This document shows, piece after piece, positions 17,027 through 24,407 of a DNA stretch of 64,000 bases (positions are counted from its first letter, which is position 1; every line of letters starts with the position of its first letter). Below the pieces are notes generated by a model that was not told the origin of the DNA, did no database searches, and saw only the letters and a program-made list of their open reading frames with translations. The DNA comes from Pseudomonas asplenii (lineage in GTDB: Bacteria; Pseudomonadota; Gammaproteobacteria; Pseudomonadales; Pseudomonadaceae), in NCBI RefSeq assembly GCF_001293465.1, contig NZ_JSYZ01000007.1:105114-169113 (forward strand), given 5' to 3'. The position numbers and the translations under genes are program-made.

Positions 17027-17989
17027 ATGAAAATCGATATTCTGGTACTTGATGGCGTCTTCGACACCGGCCTGACTGCGCTGCTGGATACCTTCGCGAC
17101 CGCCAATGAACTGATGGCCCGGAGCGGCGATGCCAAAACGCCTTTCGAGGTTCGCCTGACCGGCCTGCACAGCCCCGTATGCACAGCCATGGGGCTCACC
17201 ACCCTGGTCGAGGACCCAGCGTGCGGACACCGCCCCGACTGGGTGATCGTGCCGGCGATCAACACCAAGCAACCCGAGCGGCTGCTGGAGGCGCTGAACC
17301 GCCGGGACGTGATAGACGCCAAGGCCCGCCTGCGCGACTGGCACGCAGCCGGCATCCCGATCGCCTCGGCCTGCCTGGGCACCTTCATCCTGGCTGATGC
17401 CGGCCTGTTGGACGGGCACAGGGCAACTACCAGTTGGCCCCTGGCAACCCTGTTTCGCCAACGCTACCCGAAGGTCGAGCTGGACGATTCGCACATGGTT
17501 ATCGCCTGCGACAACCTGGTGACCGCCGGGGCTGCCATGGGCCATCTGGACCTGGCACTCTGGCTGGTACGCCAGGCCAGTCCCGATCTGGCAGCACGGG
17601 TGGCACGCTTCCTGTTGATCGACACCCGTGCCTCCCAGGGCCAATACATCATTCCCGACCACCTGGCCCATGCCGACGCACTGATCCAGCGTTTCGAGCG
17701 CTGGGCCCGCAGACGCCTGGCCCTGGGCTTTTCTCTCAAGGAGGCGGCGCAGGCTCTGCACGTCCATCCGCGCACCTTGCAAAGGCGCACCGAGGCGGTC
17801 CTGGGCAAATCGCCGCTGGCGTTTTTCCAGGACCTGCGGGTCGAACGGGCCAGGCAACGGGTGGCCAACGGCGGTGATCTGGAGGCCATAGCCGGCGAAG
17901 TCGGTTACGCCGATGCCTCAACCCTGCGCAACCTGCTGCGACGCAAACTCGGCCGTGGGGTACGGGAGCTGCGCAACGAAATCAGATAA
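17027..17989 (+). CDS. GlxA-type transcriptional regulator (DJ-1/PfpI domain plus AraC HTH)
   Basis: A regulator of 320 residues. The N-terminal part is a DJ-1/PfpI (class I amidotransferase-like) sensor beginning MKIDILVLDG, with the nucleophile-position Cys in IASACLGTFILADAG. The C-terminal AraC domain shows FSLKEAAQALHVHPRTLQRRTEAVLGKSP. I prefer the ATG at 17027 because family members begin at the first beta strand. An ATG at 16991 has a GAGG element and would add 12 residues. Divergent from the MAPEG gene with a short shared promoter region, so it probably regulates that gene and the GNAT behind it. Confidence 0.88.
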   Translation: MKIDILVLDGVFDTGLTALLDTFATANELMARSGDAKTPFEVRLTGLHSPVCTAMGLTTLVEDPACGHRPDWVIVPAINTKQPERLLEALNRRDVIDAKARLRDWHAAGIPIASACLGTFILADAGLLDGHRATTSWPLATLFRQRYPKVELDDSHMVIACDNLVTAGAAMGHLDLALWLVRQASPDLAARVARFLLIDTRASQGQYIIPDHLAHADALIQRFERWARRRLALGFSLKEAAQALHVHPRTLQRRTEAVLGKSPLAFFQDLRVERARQRVANGGDLEAIAGEVGYADASTLRNLLRRKLGRGVRELRNEIR

Positions 17990-18030
17990 GGCGGTGTTCC
18001 GGCACAAATCGTCAGGCCGTTGAGGCCTAA

Positions 18031-18078
18031 TTATTACCCGGACAATATTGACTAAAAATTAATACCCGGATATTAATA
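18031..18078 (+). promoter_or_regulatory. Twin palindromes before the DUF2239 operon, candidate operator pair
   Basis: TTATTACCCGGACAATA (18031-18047) and TTAATACCCGGATATTAATA (18059-18078) share TACCCGGA at 18035 and 18063, a 28-bp spacing. Each is close to an inverted repeat around CCGG (consensus ATTAYCCGGRTAAT). They lie 27-74 bases upstream of the first gene, where a dimeric repressor would block transcription. The cognate regulator is not in the window. Confidence 0.5.
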
Positions 18079-18104
18079 GCCTCCTCACACGGAGGGATGA
18101 TCAA

Positions 18105-18746
18105 ATGTCCGAGCTGCTTACAAAACCTGTCACGGCCTTCGAGGCCCATCGTCTATTGAGCGCAGGGCCGCTGGTGGAGGTGGCACTGGCCGTCAAGGCC
18201 ACTCACGAAAAAGCCCCGGCCAGTCCGGTGCTGGTGTTCGACGACCGCACCGGCCGGGTCATCGACCTGGACCTGCGTGGCACCAAGGCCGACATCATCG
18301 AGCGCCTGTCCCAGCCACCCCGGCCATCTGCCGGGCGCTATCGTCCACGCAAGGACGCGCCCACCGTGCCCGCGGCGGACCAGCCCACGGAACCGAAAGG
18401 CCGTGGCCGGCCGAAACTCGGCGTGGTGGCCCGCGAAGTGACCCTGCTGCCCCGACAATGGGAATGGCTGGCGGAGCAACCCGGCGGCGCTTCCGCCGTG
18501 CTGCGCCGCCTGGTCGACGACGCGCGCAAGAACGGCGGCTCACGCCAGCAGCGGCGCGCGGCCCAGGAGGCCGCCTACCAATTCATGCTGGCCATCGCCG
18601 GCGACTTCCCCGACTACGAGGAAGCAACCCGGGCACTGTTCGCCGACGACCGCGCGGGCCTGGAACAACGCCTCGCGACCTGGCCCGAGGATATCCGCGA
18701 GCACGCACTGCGTCTGGCCTTCGCCCCCAGGGACAACGCCCGGTAA
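18105..18746 (+). CDS. DUF2239 family protein
   Basis: A 213-residue soluble protein that I recognise as DUF2239 by its layout. The N-terminal part has a VLVFDDRTGRVIDLDLRG strand pair. A basic Pro/Arg linker follows (residues 66-105, with GRGRPKLGVVAREVTLLPRQWEWL). The C-terminal helical domain has SRQQRRAAQEAAYQFM. The GRPKLGVVAREVTL segment looks nucleic-acid-binding-like, but the function of the family is unknown to me. GGAGGG precedes the ATG. First gene of a three-gene run with a DUF1330-like protein and an alpha/beta hydrolase, behind twin palindromic sites. Confidence 0.82.
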   Translation: MSELLTKPVTAFEAHRLLSAGPLVEVALAVKATHEKAPASPVLVFDDRTGRVIDLDLRGTKADIIERLSQPPRPSAGRYRPRKDAPTVPAADQPTEPKGRGRPKLGVVAREVTLLPRQWEWLAEQPGGASAVLRRLVDDARKNGGSRQQRRAAQEAAYQFMLAIAGDFPDYEEATRALFADDRAGLEQRLATWPEDIREHALRLAFAPRDNAR

Positions 18747-18769
18747 ACCACCCAATGACAGGAGTCACG

Positions 18770-19228
18770 ATGAGCGCCCCCACTGCCCGATGCCATCTCG
18801 AGCCGACCCGGGAGGCTGGTCGACGTTTCATTCAGCGAGGCCTTGTCGGCGAAGTGACGATGCTCAACCTGCTGCGCTTTCGCGAAGTCGCCGACTACGG
18901 CGCCACCCCCGAACTGGCACCGGCGCACCCCATCAGTGGCGCCGAGGCCTTCGAGCGTTATATCCGGCACACCCTGCCGCTGCTGCGCCAGACCGGCGGC
19001 GAACTGCTTTATCTGGGCAGCGCGCAAGCCTGGCTGATCGGTCCCGAAAACGAACGCTGGGACCGGGTGATGCTGGTACGCCAGAGCAGTGTCGAAGCCT
19101 TTCTCGGTTTCGCCAGCCACGCCGGCTACCTCGAAGGCCTCGGCCACCGCACCGCGGCCCTGGAAGACTCGCGTCTGCTGCCGATGACCGCCCACCCATT
19201 CACCGCTGTCGAAGGAGCCCGCCCATGA
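18770..19228 (+). CDS. DUF1330-like small protein
   Basis: A 152-residue protein with a dimeric ferredoxin-like (DUF1330) pattern: VTMLNLLRFREVADY, SGAEAFERYIRHTLPLL, GGELLYLGSAQ, WDRVMLVRQSSVEAFLGFASHAGYL. Related folds act as small oxygenases or isomerases, but no catalytic assignment is possible here. AGGAG stands 5 bases before the ATG at 18770, which decides the start over the ATG at 18755. The stop overlaps the hydrolase start (ATGA, 19225-19228), so the two are co-translated and probably act together. Confidence 0.82.
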   Translation: MSAPTARCHLEPTREAGRRFIQRGLVGEVTMLNLLRFREVADYGATPELAPAHPISGAEAFERYIRHTLPLLRQTGGELLYLGSAQAWLIGPENERWDRVMLVRQSSVEAFLGFASHAGYLEGLGHRTAALEDSRLLPMTAHPFTAVEGARP

Positions 19229-20115
19229 CCACCCTACACGCCAATGGCCTGGAACTGGCCTACGACAGTTTCGGCAACCCCCACGACCCGGCGATCCTGC
19301 TGATCGCCGGGCTCGGTAGCCAGATGATCCGCTGGAGCGAACCCTTCTGCCGAGCCCTGGCGGTCGAAGGGTTCCGGGTGATTCGCTTCGACAATCGCGA
19401 CAGCGGCGGCTCGACCCACTTCGGCCAGCACGGCACGCCGGACCTCGGCGCCCTGGTCGCCGCCCTGATGGCCGGGCAACGCCCCCAGGTGCCCTACAGC
19501 CTGCACGACATGGCCGGGGATGCCCTGGGCCTGCTCGACGCCCTCGCCATCGACCGAGCCCATGTGGTGGGCCGCTCCATGGGTGGCATGATTGCCCAGT
19601 TGCTGGCCTGCGAACATCCCGAACGGGTGCTGTCGCTCACCTCGATCATGTCCAGCACCGGCAACCCGGCCCTGCCCCAGGCCGCCCCTGAGGTCATGGC
19701 GATGCTGATGCGTCCGGCACCCGACCCGGCCACCGACGAGGCCGCGTTCCTGGCCCACAGCCTGGCGTTTGCTCGGCGTATCGCCGGCAGTGGCCTGCCC
19801 TTCGACGAGGCAACCCATCGCGAGCTGGTCCTGGAGGAGCGCCGTCGCGCCCGCGGCAGCGGCGGCACACCACGGCAGATCGCGGCCATCGCCGTCACCG
19901 GCGACCTGCGTTCGCGCCTGGTGGCTGTCCGTGCTCCGACGCTGGTCATCCATGGCGCGGACGATCCGCTGATCCTGCCCGCCTGCGGCCAGGACAGCGC
20001 GGCGTCGATCCCGGGTGCCGAGTTCCTGCTGATCGAAGGCATGGGTCACGACCTGCCGCCCGCGCACTATCCGGCCATCAGCACAGCGATCGTGCGCAAC
20101 GCCCGCCGGGCGTGA
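19225..20115 (+). CDS. Alpha/beta hydrolase of the DUF2239 operon
   Basis: A 296-residue hydrolase. The oxyanion region is LLIAGLGSQMIRW. The nucleophile elbow is GRSMGGM with Ser at about residue 116. The acid is in VIHGADDPLILP and the catalytic His in EGMGHDLPP. The sequence style matches lactone or enol-ester hydrolases of the RdmC/AclJ-like group, so it may be an esterase. AAGGAG lies upstream of the ATG, which overlaps the DUF1330 stop. Last gene of the DUF2239-DUF1330-hydrolase unit. Substrate unknown. Confidence 0.87.
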   Translation: MTTLHANGLELAYDSFGNPHDPAILLIAGLGSQMIRWSEPFCRALAVEGFRVIRFDNRDSGGSTHFGQHGTPDLGALVAALMAGQRPQVPYSLHDMAGDALGLLDALAIDRAHVVGRSMGGMIAQLLACEHPERVLSLTSIMSSTGNPALPQAAPEVMAMLMRPAPDPATDEAAFLAHSLAFARRIAGSGLPFDEATHRELVLEERRRARGSGGTPRQIAAIAVTGDLRSRLVAVRAPTLVIHGADDPLILPACGQDSAASIPGAEFLLIEGMGHDLPPAHYPAISTAIVRNARRA

Positions 20116-20116
20116 A

Positions 20117-20983
20117 TCATTGCCGGTCCGGCTCGCCGGCCAGCACGATGCCCGGCACCCTGGCGAAGTCGCCCTCGCGGGACAGTTCCGCGGTCCGTTC
20201 CAGCAGGTAACGCGCCGGCGGCTTGCCGACGGCCTTGCGGAACATGGTGACGAAACCGCTGGAGCTCTCGTAGCCCAGGTCCAGGGCCACGGTCTGCACG
20301 CTTTCACCTCGACTCAGGCGGCGCAACGAAAGAATGACATGCAGTTGCCTGCGCCAACGGCCGAAGCTCACCCCGGTTTCCTGCAGCAGCAGGCGGCTCA
20401 TGCTGCGCTCGCTCATGCCGATGCGGCGCGCCCACTCGCCCATGGCAATCCTGGCGCTGGGCTCGGCCAGCAGTGCCTGGGCCAACTGACGCAGGCGCCG
20501 ATCCCGCGGCATGGGCAGATGCAGGTCTTCCACCGGGGCCTGGCACAGTTCGTCCAGCAGCGTCGCCACCAGCCGCGCCTCACGCCCCTGTTCGGCATAC
20601 AACTGGGGAAAGCTCGCCGCCCGCAACAGCAGTTCACGCAGCAGCGGCGACACGGTCAGGGTGCAGCAGAACTTCGGCAGGTCCGGTGCGGCATCGGGCT
20701 CGACGAACAGGCAGTAGCACTCCGTCTCGCCGGCACTGCGCGCCACATGCTGCAGGCCACCGGGGATCCAGACCGCGCACTGCGGCGGCACGATCCAGAC
20801 CCCCTCGTCGACCTCGCAACTGAGGATGCCACGCACCGAATACAACAGCTGCGCCTTGCGATGCTGGTGGAGGTCATATTCCCAGCCGTCGGAGACCCGC
20901 GAAGCATGCAGGGCATAAACGGGACGGGGGATTTCGTCGACCGCCCCGTAGCCTGCCGGGTCGTCGAAAGGAATCTGTAGCAT
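20117..20983 (-). CDS. AraC-family regulator with cupin N-terminus
   Basis: A 288-residue regulator. The N-terminal cupin (DLHQHRKAQLLYSVRG, then WIVPPQCAVWIPGGLQHVA) is followed by AraC helix-turn-helices (IAMGEWARRIGMSERSMSRLLLQETG and VQTVALDLGYESSSGFVTMFRKAVGKPPARYL). The start at 20983 has an AAGGACAG site. The frame runs 68 codons further upstream, but that would overlap the divergent gene and is not typical. It converges on the hydrolase gene with one base between their stops. It diverges from the 21114 gene, so it probably controls that gene and the ABM-like gene after it. Confidence 0.88.
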   Translation of the reverse strand: MLQIPFDDPAGYGAVDEIPRPVYALHASRVSDGWEYDLHQHRKAQLLYSVRGILSCEVDEGVWIVPPQCAVWIPGGLQHVARSAGETECYCLFVEPDAAPDLPKFCCTLTVSPLLRELLLRAASFPQLYAEQGREARLVATLLDELCQAPVEDLHLPMPRDRRLRQLAQALLAEPSARIAMGEWARRIGMSERSMSRLLLQETGVSFGRWRRQLHVILSLRRLSRGESVQTVALDLGYESSSGFVTMFRKAVGKPPARYLLERTAELSREGDFARVPGIVLAGEPDRQ

Positions 20984-21113
20984 GCCGGGCTGTCCTTGAA
21001 TGATGAACGGCCCTTGGCCGTTTTGAACAATAGTGTGGCCATATTGCGCAATGACGTCCAGCCAGGGGCGGGGTATCGTGAAGTCATTGCAGTGAAAACC
21101 CAGGAGAACGGAC

Positions 21114-21500
21114 ATGCAGGTCGATGACACCCACTTCCCACTGGTCTGGATGCAGGCAAACCGGACAGGCCTGGCCGCCGACGACAACCCCTTCGCCGGC
21201 TTCGAAGCCTTGCTGGAACGTCAGCAGCCCTTCGTTCTGCTCAACGAGGAGGGCCTCGGCGAAGGTCGTTATGAGCACACCCACGAGGAGCGAAAGCAGG
21301 TTTCGCTGTGGATGAAACGCCACAGGGAGCCGCTGCGGGCCTTCGTGAAGGTGGCGATCTATGTCGAGGCCGACGCGGCGACCCGGGCGGCGACCGAGTC
21401 CTTCGCCCCCGCCTACGAGAAATTCTGGGGCTACCCGATGCTGATCGTCGCCAGCCGCGACGAAGCCCTGGCACGGGCCCGGGACTACCTGGCGAACTGA
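21114..21500 (+). CDS. Conserved hypothetical protein, 128 residues
   Basis: A compact soluble protein with no signal peptide. The pattern EERKQVSLWMKRHREPLRAFVKVAIYVEAD and ESFAPAYEKFWGYPMLIVASRDEALARAR suggests a conserved alpha/beta domain. I cannot name the family or a reaction. AGGAG precedes the ATG. Its start is 130 bases from the divergent AraC gene, and 10 bases separate its stop from the next gene, so it and the ABM-like protein form a two-gene operon probably under that regulator. A palindrome ATTGCGCAAT (21043-21052) lies in the shared promoter region. Confidence 0.75.
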   Translation: MQVDDTHFPLVWMQANRTGLAADDNPFAGFEALLERQQPFVLLNEEGLGEGRYEHTHEERKQVSLWMKRHREPLRAFVKVAIYVEADAATRAATESFAPAYEKFWGYPMLIVASRDEALARARDYLAN

Positions 21501-21510
21501 GGCGAAGGCC

Positions 21511-21867
21511 GTGCAACCCATTCCATCCACGATAGAGGGGGCCCTGCCCCTGGTTGCCATCAGCACCGTTGAAATCCGCGCACTCGGCCAGGCGACCACA
21601 GCCCTGCAGGATCGCCTGGGCCACCTGCTCGAGGCCCTGCAAACCGGCTCCGGCTGCACGGCCTACAGCCTGGCGCGCAGCACCTCATGCCCGCGTGCCT
21701 GGATCCTGACCGGCTACTGGAGCGCCCTGGCACCCATGCGGGCGCATTTCGAACTGCCCTGCCTCAAGGAGCTGTTCGCCCTGACACGGGAGCGGCTGGC
21801 CGACCGGCTGAGGTTCGCCACCTTCGAACTGAGCCTGCCTCCACCCGAGGAACGACCGGGCAGGTGA
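21511..21867 (+). CDS. Small ABM-like (antibiotic biosynthesis monooxygenase-type) protein
   Basis: A 118-residue protein of the dimeric ferredoxin-like fold: VAISTVEIRALGQATTALQD, LLEALQTGSGCTAYSLARS, WILTGYWSALAPMRAHFELPCL. These fit ABM-type stress-associated proteins, some of which oxidise small aromatics, but the match is at fold level only. The start is GTG at 21511, after a GAGGCGAAGG element and 10 bases past the previous stop. Likely the second gene of an AraC-controlled pair. Confidence 0.7.
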   Translation: MQPIPSTIEGALPLVAISTVEIRALGQATTALQDRLGHLLEALQTGSGCTAYSLARSTSCPRAWILTGYWSALAPMRAHFELPCLKELFALTRERLADRLRFATFELSLPPPEERPGR

Positions 21868-21886
21868 AACGCCTGCCCGGCCCGGC

Positions 21887-22558
21887 TCAGTGTCGCTGCA
21901 GCCGGAGGTAGGACTGGTGCATGTCCGCCGCCCAGCCGTCAATGACCGCTTTCACATCATCGGGTTGCATCACCTGGCTGGTGTTTTCCAACGGCTTGCC
22001 GGTACCCTGGCGGACCACCTCGCCGATCACCGCGTGGCTCTGGCCATCGAGAAAGGCGGTTTCCGTCGCCAGCGTGGTTTGCTGGTCACGAATCCCCGAA
22101 GCCGTGCTGACCGCCGCCGCTACCAGGGCGATTGGCACCAGCTCGTAGGGCTTGAGGCTTTCGGTCTTGCTGCTGACCGCGGTGATCGCCGCGCGGACCA
22201 CCACCACGCCGGGGCCGGGCCCGTTGGCCAACGGCAGGGATTTGCCCAGCTCACGCTGCAGGGCCTGGTCGTAGTAGCGGGTGATGCCCTGCAAGGTCGC
22301 CAGGGGGATCTGCGCCGTGGGCTGGGGCGCGGGATACAGCTGGGTCGGCTCGATATAGACGCGGGTGTATTTCCTTGGCTCAAGCCGGGGGTCGACCCAG
22401 CGCATCACCTCGGCCCCCGAGGGGGTCTTCTCCCGCTTGAGCAGGCTGTAATCCTTGAGAAAACCCGAGTAGTGATCGGATTGAGCGGACTGGCCCGCAC
22501 AACCGACCACCGCAAACGCGGCGACGCACAACGCACCGATCATCAATCCTGACTTCAT
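21887..22558 (-). CDS. DUF3313 family lipoprotein
   Basis: A 223-residue predicted lipoprotein. The signal peptide MKSGLMIGALCVAAFAVVGC ends in a lipobox Cys at residue 20. The mature part (SGFLKDYSLL, then VYIEPTQLYP and ITRYYDQALQRELGKSLPL) matches the DUF3313 pattern, a group of proteobacterial outer-membrane-anchored proteins of unknown role. It contains a hydrophobic stretch ELVPIALVAAAVSTASG, also typical of the family. It stands alone on the minus strand, converging on the ABM-like gene. Confidence 0.85.
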   Translation of the reverse strand: MKSGLMIGALCVAAFAVVGCAGQSAQSDHYSGFLKDYSLLKREKTPSGAEVMRWVDPRLEPRKYTRVYIEPTQLYPAPQPTAQIPLATLQGITRYYDQALQRELGKSLPLANGPGPGVVVVRAAITAVSSKTESLKPYELVPIALVAAAVSTASGIRDQQTTLATETAFLDGQSHAVIGEVVRQGTGKPLENTSQVMQPDDVKAVIDGWAADMHQSYLRLQRH

Positions 22559-22656
22559 GCCGACACTCCTTTTGGCTGGCCACTACCGGTACAGGAAAGG
22601 TAGGTATAGTCAAGGAACACCGTCTCGGCACCTGCCGCACTGGCGCAATCGTCGTG

Positions 22657-23040
22657 TCAGCGCTCAATTGCAGTTTCCGTCAGGCGGGCCTGCAAGGCCG
22701 CCCGGGAGGAAACGAACCAGACGTTCCCACCGGCATTGGACTCGGCCACGAACTCGGCCAGGGCCTTGCTGCCTCGGGTATGGGCGGATAGGTCACCGAT
22801 GACGGCCACATGCAGCCGGTAGTTGACGAACTTCTGCAACAGCGCGCCGGCCAGGCCGCTGCGCAAATCGAAGAACGTTGGGGCCAGGCGTTCCACGGGA
22901 ATTGCCAGCCAGCTCGCCTGCACCTCCCAGGCGGCGGCGATCAGCTCGCGAGCATCCTGCTCATGCACCAGCACTGCGCCGCTGTCGGCGCAGGCCAGCA
23001 CCCGCACGGAGCCCATTCGAACCACTGTGTGCTCATGCAT
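22657..23040 (-). CDS. DUF4180 domain protein
   Basis: A 127-residue cytoplasmic protein. The conserved block LAIPVERLAPTFFDLRSGLAG, then QKFVNYRLHVAVIGDLSAHTRGSKALAEFVAESN, identifies DUF4180. No reaction is known to me; the fold resembles a STAS/Rossmann-like small domain. AAGGAGG lies 6 bases before the ATG. Its first 8 bases overlap the stop region of the hydrolase upstream, so it is translationally coupled. It is the last gene of an HTH-hydrolase-DUF4180 operon controlled from an inverted-repeat promoter. Confidence 0.85.
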   Translation of the reverse strand: MHEHTVVRMGSVRVLACADSGAVLVHEQDARELIAAAWEVQASWLAIPVERLAPTFFDLRSGLAGALLQKFVNYRLHVAVIGDLSAHTRGSKALAEFVAESNAGGNVWFVSSRAALQARLTETAIER

Positions 23041-23902
23041 GGGGGGCCTCCTTCCCGCTGCGCAGAAACGCCAGTACCTCGTCGCCCTGCCCCCGGACAT
23101 AGTGCGGCGCCTCGGCAACCAGACGGGTAACCGCATGGGGCACATGAGCCGCCACACGCGCCATGGTCTCACGGCTGTCGAGCAATACGTCTCTGCCCCC
23201 GGCCACCACCAACAGCGGCATATTCAGGCGACGCAGTGCCGCATCATCGAGGACCGGTACCTTTTCCAGGCGGGGCTTGAGGCTGCGGCCGATCAGTTCC
23301 ATCAACTCGAATACCCCGAGCGCCTCGGCCGACAAGCCCCGGGGAGGAGCCCCGAGTACCTGTCGCCGAACCCGACGGCGCCCCCACTCCCCCAGCAACA
23401 GTAACGGCAGCGCCTTGTACCAGAACGCCCGTTGCCGGCCGATGCCCGAGGGATAGAGCAATACCAACTGCCCCACACGCTCGGGATGGCGCGAAGCAAA
23501 ATCCACGGCCAGCCAGCCACCCAGAGAAGCGCCCACCAGCGCCGCCCTATTGATCCCCAACTGCTGCAGCACCTCGGCCAGCCAACTGGCATAGGCGCCA
23601 CTGGCCAGGGCCGGTCTGGTCGCGGCGCTGAAGCCCGCCTCGCCGATCATATCCAACGCGTAGACGCGCAAATGCCGGGACCAATCGGCCGCCTCGAACA
23701 TCCATGCGGCCGCGTTGGACAGCGAGCCGTGCAGCAGCACCACCGGCGTTGCGCTCGGGTCACCACACGCCACGACAAAGGTTTCCCCATGCGACGTCTG
23801 CAACCGCAACTGCTGGTTCGGCACCGGCCAGCTCGACAGTACCGCCCGGTAACGGTCGAGCACCTGCCGCTCAAGGGCCGCCGACTTGTAGAAACGGCTC
23901 AC
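23033..23902 (-). CDS. Alpha/beta hydrolase of the DUF4180 operon
   Basis: A 289-residue hydrolase. The oxyanion motif is VVLLHGSLSNAAAW and the nucleophile elbow GASLGGW with Ser at about residue 129. The late strand MPLLVVAGGRDVLLD carries the acid, and EAPHYVRGQGDEVLAFL the catalytic His. It looks like a small carboxylesterase or a C-C-bond hydrolase, substrate unknown. It starts with GTG at 23902 overlapping the HTH gene's stop (GTGA), and its end overlaps the DUF4180 start. Such tight coupling suggests fixed stoichiometry. Confidence 0.86.
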   Translation of the reverse strand: MSRFYKSAALERQVLDRYRAVLSSWPVPNQQLRLQTSHGETFVVACGDPSATPVVLLHGSLSNAAAWMFEAADWSRHLRVYALDMIGEAGFSAATRPALASGAYASWLAEVLQQLGINRAALVGASLGGWLAVDFASRHPERVGQLVLLYPSGIGRQRAFWYKALPLLLLGEWGRRRVRRQVLGAPPRGLSAEALGVFELMELIGRSLKPRLEKVPVLDDAALRRLNMPLLVVAGGRDVLLDSRETMARVAAHVPHAVTRLVAEAPHYVRGQGDEVLAFLRSGKEAPHA

Positions 23903-24321
23903 TGGAAGTCGTCCACCAGTGCCTGGATCGTCGCCAACAGCGCCGCCGCATCGGCGGGTGCCGCGATCAGCACGATCTTGAGCAGCGAGCGCGACAGGTC
24001 ATGGGCGGTCTGGCACTGGATCGGTTCGGCCTCGCCACGACGTCCCATCAGCGTGGCCTGCAACAGGGTGACCAGACGCTCGGCCTGCGGCACCGACAGT
24101 GCGGGCACTTCGACGATACAGGTGGCGCGAAGCGGCTCAGGTGGCAGGTTTTCGGCCGCCGCCCTGCCGGCAAAGGCCGCCACGTCTGCGGCCTTCAACC
24201 GATAGGATTTGCCAATGCGAGTCGCCGCCAGGCGGCCCTCGCGGATAAAGCGCAGGACCGTCTTGGCGTGCAATTGCAAACGCTCGGCAGCCTGGGCAAC
24301 GGTGTAGAACTCTTCAAACAT
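23899..24321 (-). CDS. Excisionase/MerR-like helix-turn-helix protein
   Basis: A 140-residue DNA-binding protein. Residues 1-50 (MFEEFYTVAQAAERLQLHAKTVLRFIREGRLAATRIGKSYRLKA, shown in parts) form the HTH_17 winged helix seen in excisionases and MerR-like regulators. The C-terminal ~85 residues (EVPALSVPQAERLVTLLQAT...) are a different small domain that could bind a ligand or partner. It is the first gene of the operon with the hydrolase and DUF4180 gene. The inverted repeat directly upstream makes autoregulation likely. I start at MFEEFY (24321), 7 codons inside the open frame. Confidence 0.82.
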   Translation of the reverse strand: MFEEFYTVAQAAERLQLHAKTVLRFIREGRLAATRIGKSYRLKAADVAAFAGRAAAENLPPEPLRATCIVEVPALSVPQAERLVTLLQATLMGRRGEAEPIQCQTAHDLSRSLLKIVLIAAPADAAALLATIQALVDDFQ

Positions 24322-24340
24322 GTGAATACCAACACTCCCC

Positions 24341-24374
24341 ATTGCTACCTAATATACAAAAAACAGGTAGCAAT
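24341..24374 (-). promoter_or_regulatory. Perfect 10-bp inverted repeat before the HTH-hydrolase-DUF4180 operon
   Basis: ATTGCTACCT (24341-24350) and AGGTAGCAAT (24365-24374) are exact inverted copies around a 14-base AT-rich centre. It sits 20-53 bases upstream of the HTH gene start, at the promoter position. The first gene's own product is the obvious candidate binder. Confidence 0.6.
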
Positions 24375-24407
24375 AGGGAACAAATCAGTCCTTCACCTTC
24401 GCCGCGA

